Assembly: GCA_005882055.1 (NCBI GenBank)
Contig: VBGQ01000004.1
Span: forward strand, 1 to 13,605
Source of the DNA: Chloroflexota bacterium
Lineage (GTDB): Bacteria > Chloroflexota > Limnocylindria > QHBO01
Direction: 5' to 3'
DNA length: 13,605 bases
The notes below the pieces were generated by a model. The model was not told the origin of the DNA and did no database searches. It saw only the letters and a list, made by a program, of their open reading frames with translations. The position numbers and the translations under genes were made by a program. Within the stretch, counting starts at the first letter, position 1; each line of letters begins with the position of its first letter. Positions 1-6,459 of the stretch are shown piece by piece.

Positions 1-2
1 CA

Positions 3-806
3 TCTGGAAGGGTGGCCGCCCCCAGGTTCGTTCCGAACGAGCCACGGCCGGCGTCCCGATCGTATGAAGCGAAACCCGTGCCGCGGGTGACATCGCCTCC
101 TGGAGACGTGGTGCCGCCGCCTCCCGCTCAGCCGCCTGCTTCATCGAGGTGGCGGCGGATCCCTAACCGCACAACATGGCTGGTCGCGGCTGCGATGATC
201 CTGGTCGTCGCGGGCATTGCCAGCGTGGCGTTGGCCATCGCGTTGAGCAGGCAGGCCGGTGATCCAAGCACGTCGCAGTCGTCCGGAATCGGGACAGCCC
301 GGCTGACGCCGATCCAGATCGCCAGAGCACTGGTCGGCCGCCAGTTCACCAGGGACGTGGTGCCGCCCGAGCTCGCCGATGCGGCCCCCCTTCACGACGT
401 TTACGTCGCCGGCTCCGTTCCCGGGCTGATTGGCGAAACCACCACCACCACATCGGATCTCGGAGGCAACGTCACCTTCTACGTCTTTGCCGATCCGGTT
501 TGGGCGGAAGCTTTCTTTGAGAGCCCGCCAACGGCCTTCGGTTGCGGTGTGTGCACTTCGATGGGCGACCCGACACCTGTTCAACGCGTCGGCGACAAAG
601 CGACGAGCTACGTCCTGTATCGCAAAAAGGTCGGTGGGCAAAGTTGGGTCGCAACGACCAGCTACGTCCTGAGCGGGTCGGTGGTGGTCAACGGGCTGTA
701 CTTCCCCGTCAACATCGGCAATGACTCGCCGTCCGCGACCGACCTGGGGGTCGCCACTGCCTACACGAAAGCCGCGCTGCAGCTGTTGAAGAAGATTTCC
801 ACCTGA
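3..806 (+). CDS. Single-pass membrane protein with Pro-rich cytoplasmic N-terminus, unknown function (probably 5'-partial)
   Basis: I do not recognise a family. Counting from the GTG at 12, the protein has 264 residues: a proline-rich stretch (residues 1-45), a basic patch (RWRR, 46-49), one strong membrane segment (about 54-79, TTWLVAAAMILVV...), then about 185 residues predicted outside the membrane. The outer part holds a CxxC pair (C178, C181) and alternating hydrophobic strands, so a small disulfide-containing beta domain is plausible (inference). The frame is open to the left edge. The GTG at 12 has a purine run directly against it, too close to act as a ribosome site. Proteins of this layout often carry a zinc ribbon before the Pro-rich linker, so the true start is probably upstream of the window. 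It ends at TGA 804-806 and faces the next gene across a strong hairpin. Confidence 0.75.
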   Translation, partial: SGRVAAPRFVPNEPRPASRSYEAKPVPRVTSPPGDVVPPPPAQPPASSRWRRIPNRTTWLVAAAMILVVAGIASVALAIALSRQAGDPSTSQSSGIGTARLTPIQIARALVGRQFTRDVVPPELADAAPLHDVYVAGSVPGLIGETTTTTSDLGGNVTFYVFADPVWAEAFFESPPTAFGCGVCTSMGDPTPVQRVGDKATSYVLYRKKVGGQSWVATTSYVLSGSVVVNGLYFPVNIGNDSPSATDLGVATAYTKAALQLLKKIST

Positions 807-823
807 TCCCGGGAGCGGGAGTT

Positions 824-853
824 GAGGCGCCCGGGGGTTAGTCCGGGCGCCTC
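824..853. terminator. Bidirectional hairpin between convergent genes
   Basis: A perfect 11-bp GC-rich stem (824-834 with 843-853) closes an 8-nt loop. It starts 18 bases after the stop of the rightward membrane-protein gene and 16 bases past the stop of the leftward phosphoesterase gene, the expected place for a shared terminator. Neither side has a clear U-run, so how strongly it terminates is uncertain. Confidence 0.6.
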
Positions 854-1681
854 ATCGAGTCGATTTCTCTAGCCGTGCAAAGTGTCGAGGTAGACGCCCT
901 GACCAGAGGCTGATTGCCACTCCGACGCATCCTCCACCGAACTGCCTTCCAGCCACTCGTTGAAGGTCGTGATCAGCTGCCAGGGTTCGTGCGAGGCGAC
1001 CATTGCGGCGACGTTTTGCTGCCAGCGGGCGGCATCCCGCGCCAGGCGCGCGCTGGCTTCGTTGTACTTGTAGAAGCCCGGCGAGATGGAATAGCTGTGC
1101 CCTGACTGGCGGTCGGCGGCGACCGCCGCTCCGTACTGGTGCCAGTTGTCGGGCTGGCTCGGGCAGCTCGTGTAGCCACCGAAGACCTGGAGGTTCAAGT
1201 AGTACGCGCCGTTGTTGGCCGTATTCCAGGTCGCCGTGTCGGTGCAGCTCGCCACAGCTCGGCTGTAGACGAACAGCACGGGCTTGCCGTTGACGTGCAG
1301 GAAGTTGGGATTGGTCGCGTAATGGCTCTGGATGTAGGCGAGATCAGAGGCGATCTGGGCGGATCCGCCGCCGATCGCCGGTTCGTAGTAGAGCGTCCAA
1401 CAGAATGAGGTTCCGCTGGCGGCCGCGAGGAGATCCGCGATTCGGGCGTCAGTCTTGGAGCCCTGTCCCCACCAGCTGGCGATCCCGGCCTGGATCTGGC
1501 CGTACTGCATCGAAGCGATCTGCGAACGCTCGAGGTCGAGTCCACCGCTCGAGGGATCGAGGCTGTAGAAGCCGGCCCCCGGGTTGTAGCGGGTGGCGGG
1601 GTAAATTCCGCTTTCGGTCCAGTTCTCCGGATACCAGGGGTAGTAGAAAGCAGCCCGGATAGGCGGCACCAGGTTGCAGGA

Positions 1682-1845
1682 GCCGCTGGGTGAGGGGCTC
1701 GGCGAGGGTGACGGGGACGGCGACGGGCTCGCCGAAGGCGTCGGACTGGATGAGGGCGACGGGCTGGGCGAAGATGACGGACTGGGCGAAGCCGACGGCG
1801 AGGGATCGGGGCTCGGCGACGGCGAGGGGCCCGGCGAAGGCTGAA
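1682..1845 (-). repeat. Ser-Pro linker repeat 2 (between beta domain and GH99-like domain)
   Basis: Degenerate 6-bp units encode mostly Ser-Pro, with some Ala and Asp, for about 55 residues. It is a typical extended, possibly glycosylated linker between secreted domains. At DNA level it is a low-complexity tract liable to slippage and assembly collapse. Confidence 0.85.
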
Positions 1846-2428
1846 CACTGGCCGCGCGGAACAACGTCACCCCGCTTGCCCAGTACATTGCTTTGCCAAA
1901 GCTGGCGCCGAAGCGCTGGTCTGTCATCGAGCTGAGACGCTGGTACCCGGCGATCAGGCTGACGGGAGTCGCGCCGGCATTGGCGCTGGTCTGCTGGGCC
2001 AGGTTGGTGTAACCGGTCGCCGTTGGCGTCAGGGTTTGGGTTGAGCCGTGGCCCGCGGCCCAGCCGATGGCCAGATCGTTGGCGATGGTGGCCACCCCGC
2101 TGAACTCCTCGATTTCGATGGCCACGGTCGCGGAGAGGCGCAAGGTCACCGTCACGATGGTCGCTGGCCTGGCGTTGGCCGCGTACCACAGCTCGCCATC
2201 GGAGTAATGGCCGCCCTGGAAAAAGCCTTGGCCTCGAACCCAAGTGTTGCCGGCGGTATCGGTGACCTGGGTGATCTGATTGCTCTTCCCGGTGTATACG
2301 CCGGCTTCGAGAACGAGCAGGTTGCCAGCTCTGGTCGGGGCGGCAAAGCTGGCGCTAAGCGTGGTCGAGTTGACCGCCTCGTTGGCGCCCACCGCCTGAA
2401 TGAGAGCTGGCCCGCCACCGCCGCGCGG

Positions 2429-2590
2429 ATCTGGCGAAGGGCTGGGGCTCGGGGGTGCTGAAGGGCTCGCTGAAGGAGAGGGGCTGGGCGAAGGCGAAGG
2501 CGAAGGGCTGGGTGAAGGCGAAGGCGAAGGACTGGGTGAAGGCGATGGGCTGGGCGATGGAGAAGGCGACGGGCTCGGCGGCGGTGAAAC
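2429..2590 (-). repeat. Ser-Pro linker repeat 1 (between phosphoesterase and beta domain)
   Basis: Tandem 6-bp units (GGCGAA / GGGCTG / GGTGAA on the plus strand) encode about 53 residues of nearly pure Ser-Pro. The units are more uniform than in the second linker, suggesting more recent expansion. The complementary strand reads as a Gly-Glu-Leu ORF that is only a shadow. Confidence 0.85.
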
Positions 2591-3147
2591 GACCCCGAAC
2601 ACGTCTGTGATCGGGTTCAGGCCAACCGCCCCGGCGATCCCGGGCAGTCCATAGAAGCTCTCCACCGTGCGCAGCACGGTGTAGTGCGTGATGTGCTCTG
2701 AGTATTGACCGGCAATCACACCCGCCCCGGCGAAGACGGTGTAGATCTGGTTGGAGCCGCCACCGTCCTCATCGAAGGTCAGGATCGCCAGCGAGTTGTG
2801 GGTCTTGGCCCACTGCACGTAGGGATCCCAATGTGTCTGCAGCCAGGCGTCACCCTGCGCGATGGTGCCGTCGTGCATGTCGTCGGTCAGGTTGGGGACG
2901 ACAACAGAGACCGTGGGCAGAGTGGAAAAGTCAGCCGGCCAGCTGGTGTAGGTCTTGTTGTGAGCGGCATCCGAAGTCACCGTCCAGTCGGCCAGCGGGT
3001 TGTGCTTGCGGGCGTAGCCGCCGCTGCTGCAAGTCAGGGACCCGTTGCTCGGCAGGTCCTCGCTGTAGATCGCCGTGCTCAAGCCGGCGCTGATGAGCTG
3101 CTGGCCCAAGGACGGCGTGGTGAAGGTGTGCGGACAGCTGTCGTCGG

Positions 3148-3351
3148 TCACGCCCTGGTTGGAGCCACTCCAGAGCTCGTGATAGTTGGGCTCGCTCGGA
3201 TGGCCGATCGCAAATCGAAGGAAGTGGCGGCGCTGACTCGACTCACGGCCGCAGACTGCGAGATTGCTACCGCGGTACCGCCAAGGACCAGTTGAACCAG
3301 GGCGAGTAGGGCGACGAATCGACGTTTGGCCTTTTTGATCTTGGCAAACAT
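3148..3351 (-). CDS. Signal-peptide fragment (5' end of the broken phosphoesterase gene)
   Basis: Read from ATG 3351, this frame gives 67 residues: a basic n-region (MFAKIKKAKRR), a hydrophobic h-region (FVALLALVQLVLGGTAVAI) and a polar, Ala/Ser-rich stretch suited to signal-peptidase cleavage near residues 35-43. After about residue 45 the translation becomes meaningless and stops at 3148-3150. The AGGAGG at 3362-3367 is one of the best ribosome sites in the window, so translation very likely initiates here. As sequenced, the product would be a truncated export signal with no enzyme attached. A -1 shift near 3215-3225 would join it to the phosphoesterase frame, but no slippery heptamer is visible there. 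Confidence 0.55.
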   Translation of the reverse strand: MFAKIKKAKRRFVALLALVQLVLGGTAVAISQSAAVSRVSAATSFDLRSAIRASPTITSSGVAPTRA

Positions 3352-3361
3352 TGTTGTTCGC

Positions 3362-3367
3362 CTCCTT
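3362..3367 (-). promoter_or_regulatory. Strong ribosome binding site (AGGAGG) that fixes the true start
   Basis: On the minus strand the bases read AGGAGG, then nine bases, then ATG at 3351. This ideal site decides the start of the secreted phosphoesterase gene in favour of the signal-peptide frame and against the ATG at 3496. Confidence 0.75.
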
Positions 3368-3502
3368 ACGCGCCCGGCAGATTTCAGGCGAAGCTGCGCG
3401 CATCGATTGCGCGAACAGCGTCGCGACACACCCCCGACGCCCGAATGGGCCGGACTTGTTGGTGGTATGACGGATGGCGCACGACGTTTCTTGCACCCAC
3501 GA

Positions 3503-3533
3503 TTCGCAATGAGAGCAAGAACGCGATTGCGAA
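3503..3533. promoter_or_regulatory. Spaced inverted repeat, candidate operator
   Basis: TTCGCAAT (3503-3510) is followed after 15 bases by its exact complement ATTGCGAA (3526-3533). It lies just downstream of a TTGACG -35-like sequence on the minus strand, about 150 bases before the phosphoesterase ATG. The half-site size and position suit a dimeric repressor, but no regulator gene is adjacent and the role is inferred from symmetry alone. Confidence 0.3.
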
Positions 3534-3735
3534 ACGTCAAATGTCTAAGCGGGTAGCCTGGAACTTAACGAACGTGGTTTGCAATTTCTGAAGCGGGACC
3601 GATGACGTGTTGGTCGCAAGATTCTGGTCGGATCTCGATCCGAGAACATTCCAACGAGTACGGATGAATGGGTTGAGGTACGAGAATCCAACCTGGTTCT
3701 CGTCACGGGTTACTATGTCGCCCGATTAAGAACCA

Positions 3736-4161
3736 TTGAGCAATCGCATTCTGATCGTGGACGACGAACCGGCAAACATTGAACTCCTCCAAGCATTCCT
3801 CCAAGGCATCGCAGATGAGGTGCGAGCGGTAACTGACGCTCGTCAGGTCGAGGAGGCATTCCGTGAGTTTCAACCCGATATCGTGCTGCTCGACCTGCAC
3901 ATGCCAAACATCGACGGGCTCGAGGTACTCCGTCGTCTGCGCAGTGCGCGAGACAGCCTCGGTTACCTGCCGGTGGTGGTGCTCACGGCTGACACGACAA
4001 CAGTGGCGCGAAACAGTGCGCTGATCCTGGGTGCGGATGACTTTCTGACCAAGCCCCTCGATCGTCAGGAGGTCGTCCTGCGGGTGCGCAACCTGCTCCG
4101 CACACGCCATCTTTTTGAAGAGGTGACCATGGTCACCGGGTCCAGGCCAAAGTCGGATTGA
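3736..4161 (+). CDS. Single-domain response regulator (CheY-like receiver)
   Basis: The 141-residue protein is a complete REC domain with no output domain. Key positions are visible: acidic pocket D9-D10 (ILIVDDE), phospho-acceptor D53 (IVLLDLHMP), switch T84 (VVVLTAD) and conserved K106 (DFLTKPLD), giving the full receiver chemistry. The fold ends near residue 125 and a short tail (EEVTMVTGSRPKSD) follows. Receivers of this sequence type often lead into an HD-GYP, kinase or phosphatase domain, so this may be a stand-alone signalling protein or a trimmed remnant. No histidine kinase is adjacent. The start is TTG at 3736 with only a weak AGAA upstream. An in-frame ATG at 3715 is separated from it by a TAA (3727-3729), so it cannot be used. 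It converges on the glycogen synthase gene. Confidence 0.88.
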   Translation: MSNRILIVDDEPANIELLQAFLQGIADEVRAVTDARQVEEAFREFQPDIVLLDLHMPNIDGLEVLRRLRSARDSLGYLPVVVLTADTTTVARNSALILGADDFLTKPLDRQEVVLRVRNLLRTRHLFEEVTMVTGSRPKSD

Positions 4162-4183
4162 GCACGGCCAGGCTGCTCGTGCT
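4161..4183. terminator. Candidate hairpin between convergent genes
   Basis: AGCACG (4161-4166) pairs with CGTGCT (4178-4183) around an 11-nt loop in the 43-bp gap between the response regulator and glycogen synthase stops. It is a short stem without a real U-run, so a shared weak terminator is only a possibility. Confidence 0.3.
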
Positions 4184-4204
4184 TGGCGATTGCAGGTTCG
4201 GGCG

Positions 4205-5383
4205 CTACTGGAGCAGGCTGTTGTACAGGTCGAGGGTCCGCGCCGCAATGCTCGGCCACCCAAGACGATCCATCACGCGCTGCCTTCCTGCTTTCCCCAT
4301 TTTTGAAGCCCTTGCTGGATCGCTTAGCAGCTCCTGGATCCGAGCCGCCAAAGCGGTCGTGAAAGCTCGCGGCTCATCGGCGTCGTAATCGACGAGGTAA
4401 CCACTCTCGCCCTCGACGACGATCTCCGGAATCCCTCCCACACGCGACGCGACCACCGCCGTCTCGCAGGCCATCGCTTCAAGGATCACAAGACCGAAAG
4501 GCTCGTAGATCGATGGGCACACGAACACCGTCGCGCCCGAATGAAGGCGGATCAGGTCCTCGCGGGGCAGGAAGCGGTTGATCCAGACCAGGTTTCCTCG
4601 CTCGGTGCGAACCCTTTCCGCCAGGGCATCCACCTCGGCTCCGATCTCTGCGGTGTCGGGCGAGCTCGCCACTATGACCACCTGATATTGGGGATCGATG
4701 TCGAGGGTCGCGGCGAGGAGGAGCGGCAATCCTTTCTGTCTCGTGATCCGGCCGTTGAAGAACGCGTAGGGGCGGCTCGGGTCGATGCCAAAGCGCGCAA
4801 GCGTTTCCGGCGACGGATCGGGCTTGTAGATCTCCGGGTCGATGCCGTTGTGAATGACGTGGATACGGTCGGGGTCGACGTTGGGGTAGCAGTCGATTGT
4901 GTCCTGGCGCACAGCTCCCGAAACGGCAATCACGCCGTCGGCAGACTCGATCGCAATTCGCTCGCAGAACATCGATAGCGCATAGCCACCTCCGAGCTGC
5001 TCGGCCTTCCACGGTCGGAGCGGCTCGAGGCTGTGCACCGTCAACACGTGCGGGATCTTCCACATCAGTTTGGCGAGGTGCCCGCCCAGGTTCGCGTACC
5101 ACGTATGGCTGTGCACGATGCCGGCGCCCTGGAGGGCGGCGGCCATCGTCAGGTCGATCGACATTGCCTCCAGGGCTGCGGACTCGGGCCTCGGCTCCGC
5201 CACCGCCGCCCAGGGTTGATGGCTCACGACGCCGGGTTCGTCTCGAGGTGCGCCCCAACAGTGGACCGACACATCCGCCAGCCGGCGCAGCTCCCGCACG
5301 AGGTATTCGACATGTGTGCCCGCACCTCCGTACACCTCGGGCGGATACTCGCGGGTCAGCACGGCGACTCGAGGCGCAGCCAT
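4205..5383 (-). CDS. glgA: Glycogen synthase / alpha-maltose-1-phosphate synthase, actinobacterial GT4 type
   Basis: This cytoplasmic GT-B glycosyltransferase (392 aa; M. tuberculosis GlgM/GlgA-type enzymes are about 390) transfers glucose from an NDP-glucose to a glucan or to glucose-1-phosphate. The N-terminal domain opens with RVAVLTREYPPEVYGGAGTHVEYL (residues 5-28; the Gly-rich loop contacts nucleotide) and holds HSHTWYANLGG (91-101). The C-terminal domain holds FFNGRITRQKG (208-218; R212 and K217 are donor-phosphate contacts) and the E-x7-E motif YEPFGLVILEAM (293-304; E294, E302). The family (TIGR02149-like) distinguishes it from the longer GT5 enterobacterial GlgA; GlgM activity versus classical synthase cannot be decided here. 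ATG 5383 has no ribosome site, so it may be leaderless. No glgC, glgB or glgE lies nearby. The aldo/keto reductase gene lies 100 bp upstream on the same strand. Confidence 0.9.
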   Translation of the reverse strand: MAAPRVAVLTREYPPEVYGGAGTHVEYLVRELRRLADVSVHCWGAPRDEPGVVSHQPWAAVAEPRPESAALEAMSIDLTMAAALQGAGIVHSHTWYANLGGHLAKLMWKIPHVLTVHSLEPLRPWKAEQLGGGYALSMFCERIAIESADGVIAVSGAVRQDTIDCYPNVDPDRIHVIHNGIDPEIYKPDPSPETLARFGIDPSRPYAFFNGRITRQKGLPLLLAATLDIDPQYQVVIVASSPDTAEIGAEVDALAERVRTERGNLVWINRFLPREDLIRLHSGATVFVCPSIYEPFGLVILEAMACETAVVASRVGGIPEIVVEGESGYLVDYDADEPRAFTTALAARIQELLSDPARASKMGKAGRQRVMDRLGWPSIAARTLDLYNSLLQ

Positions 5384-5403
5384 GACGGGAAGTTTGGCGC
5401 AAC

Positions 5404-5412
5404 AGGAGGAGG
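5404..5412 (+). promoter_or_regulatory. Strong Shine-Dalgarno sequence before the micro-ORF
   Basis: AGGAGGAGG lies nine bases before GTG 5422. It stands out because most genes in this window have weak or no ribosome sites, and because no long gene follows it on this strand. Confidence 0.45.
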
Positions 5413-5421
5413 CTTTAACCT

Positions 5422-5487
5422 GTGCCCGTGCGCGTGGCGGCCACTGCTCTGATCGTCCTTGTCGCCGCCCTGCATAGCCAGCGCTAA
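5422..5487 (+). CDS. Possible 21-residue hydrophobic micro-ORF
   Basis: GTG 5422 to TAA 5487 encodes MPVRVAATALIVLVAALHSQ plus a final Arg: a basic start, about 14 hydrophobic residues and a polar end. That resembles a one-helix membrane peptide or a bare signal peptide. It is preceded by AGGAGGAGG (5404-5412) with nine bases of spacing, an unusually good ribosome site for this window. It is divergent from the glycogen synthase gene, and its last bases overlap the aldo/keto reductase stop on the other strand. Nothing extends it in any frame, so it is either a genuine small protein, the stump of a lost secreted gene, or chance. Confidence 0.35.
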   Translation: MPVRVAATALIVLVAALHSQR

Positions 5488-6242
5488 CGAAGCGCTTCGA
5501 ACTCCGCGTCGGATAGCTCGATGTTCAACGCCGCCAGGTTCTCCTTCACGTGGTCGAGCGACAGCGTGCCGGGGATGGGCAGCATCGCCGGAGAACGTCG
5601 AAGCAGCCACGCGAGGGTGATCTGCGCCGCCGTTGCCCCATGCCGCGCAGCGATCGCGGCAAGGGCGCTGCCGCCGGATCCGCGCAGCGGGAAAAACGGC
5701 ACGAACACGATGCCCTCTCGGGAGCAGTAGTCGATCACCGCCTCGTACTTGCGCTCCGACAGGTTGTAATGATTCTGGACGGCGGCAATCGGTACGACCC
5801 GCCGGGCGCGCTCGATCTGCGCGATGTCGACCTCGGAGACTCCAACGTCGCGGATCTTGCCCCGGTCGCGGTATTCCTTGATCGCGGCCAGGCTCTCTTC
5901 GAGCGGGGTCGGCGGATCGACTCGGTGCAGGTAGTAGAGAGAGATACGCTCCGTGCGCAGACGCCGAAGGCTCTGCTCGATCTCCGCTCGCAGGACCTCC
6001 GGGCGCCCGCGTCCGGCGCCACCGATGCCTCCCTTGGTGACGACGACGCAGGTCTCGGGGATGGGGGAGAGCGCCTCCCCGATCGTCTCTTCGCTCTGAC
6101 CGCCCGTGTAGGAATGCGCGGTGTCGATCATCTGAATTCCCGCGGCCACCGCTGCCTTGACCAACGCGATGTTGCCCGGAGTCTTGATGAGCCGGTTCGT
6201 TCCAAGCCCGATCCTGCCGACCTCCATGTCACCGAGCTTCAT
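5484..6242 (-). CDS. Aldo/keto reductase family oxidoreductase
   Basis: This cytoplasmic NAD(P)H-dependent carbonyl reductase has a TIM-barrel fold. The catalytic tetrad is visible; numbered from the ATG at 6242 it is D40 and Y45 (MIDTAHSYTGG), K70 (VVVTKGG) and H106 (YYLHRVDPP). The C-terminal cofactor region includes LPIPGTLSLDHVKENLAAL. At 252 residues it is shorter than many family members (280-330) and ends just after LSDAEFEALR. Substrate cannot be read from the sequence. I prefer ATG 6242 because GAGGA lies five bases upstream; an in-frame ATG at 6254 would add MRNL but has no ribosome site. A TATAAA-like sequence on this strand at 6318-6313 could be its promoter. The glycogen synthase gene follows on the same strand after 100 bp, so co-transcription is possible but unproven. 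Confidence 0.9.
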   Translation of the reverse strand: MKLGDMEVGRIGLGTNRLIKTPGNIALVKAAVAAGIQMIDTAHSYTGGQSEETIGEALSPIPETCVVVTKGGIGGAGRGRPEVLRAEIEQSLRRLRTERISLYYLHRVDPPTPLEESLAAIKEYRDRGKIRDVGVSEVDIAQIERARRVVPIAAVQNHYNLSERKYEAVIDYCSREGIVFVPFFPLRGSGGSALAAIAARHGATAAQITLAWLLRRSPAMLPIPGTLSLDHVKENLAALNIELSDAEFEALR

Positions 6243-6297
6243 CAAGTTCCTCATTCATGATGGCGGCGGCGCATCTCACGGGCTCGGGCGCCCTGCG

Positions 6298-6320
6298 CCT
6301 CGCGCGCGTCTCTTTATATG
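6298..6320. repeat. TATA-containing 23-nt element, copy A
   Basis: CCTCGCGCGCGTCT followed by CTTTATATG matches copy B (12642-12664) at 21 of 23 positions. Read leftward it places TATAAA about 70 bases before the aldo/keto reductase ATG, where a promoter would be expected. Read rightward it faces the 3' end of cydB, with no gene to serve. Confidence 0.45.
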
Positions 6321-6375
6321 TGTATGCGGACGCGACCCGGGGACGGCGCCGGTGTTACGAAGTCTCCAACTCCTC

Positions 6376-6444
6376 CCCGTCCACGGGTAGGTGGCAACTC
6401 ATTCATTGGGAAGTACCCGCCAGAAGGCGGGGGAAGGGCCCGCC
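6376..6444 (-). terminator. Hairpin cluster downstream of cydB
   Basis: Past the cydB stop, reading leftward, the sequence has GGCGGG, CCCGCC and GGCGGG in turn (plus-strand 6439-6444, 6426-6431, 6416-6421), so the middle arm can pair with either neighbour (7-nt or 4-nt loop). A further CCCGT-cc-ACGGG hairpin follows at 6376-6387. This is a likely transcription end for cydAB, without a clear U-run. Confidence 0.4.
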
Positions 6445-6459
6445 GGAAGGCTCAGCACC

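Larger units (their letters stand above)
869..3351 (-). pseudogene. Secreted phosphoesterase / GH99-like glycosidase fusion with broken N-terminus
   Basis: One open frame (TAG at 869-871) reads upstream past 3240. In order it encodes: a PF04185-type phosphoesterase core (HPSEPNY at about 3202-3182, TDDSCPHTF, YARKHNP, MHDGTI, TFDEDGG near 2770, HITHYTVLRT); a Ser-Pro linker; a roughly 190-residue beta-rich domain (VTDTAGNTW, FSGVA); a second Ser-Pro linker; and a C-terminal GH99-like glycosidase (AAFYYPWYPENW to TTFNEWLEGSSVE). The real start appears to be ATG 3351, with AGGAGG nine bases upstream and a clear signal peptide (KIKKAKRRFVALLALVQLVL), but that frame differs from the enzyme frame. 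Only about 50 codons separate this ATG from HPSEPN, where the family normally has about 90 including the metal-binding MENHSY motif, which I cannot find. A deletion of 3n+1 bases would explain both faults. The same frame extends to an ATG at 3496, but the 90 residues it adds resemble no signal peptide and run through the ribosome site. A metagenome assembly error is the main alternative. Confidence 0.7.
3352..3735. other. Intergenic region between divergent genes
   Basis: These 384 bases separate the leftward phosphoesterase start from the rightward response-regulator start. They contain the strong ribosome site at 3362-3367, a spaced 8-bp inverted repeat (3503-3533) and a short palindrome (3629-3642, CGGATC-TC-GATCCG). 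On the minus strand TTGACG (3540-3535) could serve as a -35 box, but no matching -10 is convincing. On the plus strand TACTAT (3711-3716) is a weak -10 candidate without a -35. I see no further gene; the ORFs here lack coding character. Confidence 0.5.

Noticed and set aside
2429..2590. CRISPR-like or tandem DNA repeat array
   Set aside because: The units are 6 bp, contiguous and in frame with a Ser-Pro linker, with no spacers.
2400..2654. Gly-Glu-Leu repeat protein on the plus strand
   Set aside because: It is the complement of the Ser-Pro linker tract; repeats of 6 bp make every frame look ordered.
3315..3350. Programmed -1 frameshift at the AAAAAG run in the signal-peptide codons
   Set aside because: A shift there would discard the hydrophobic core of the signal peptide, and the heptamer does not fit the X-XXY-YYZ rule in this frame.
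3352..3496. Start of the phosphoesterase frame at ATG 3496
   Set aside because: The residues are Arg-rich with no signal peptide, and the stretch runs through the strong ribosome site that serves ATG 3351.
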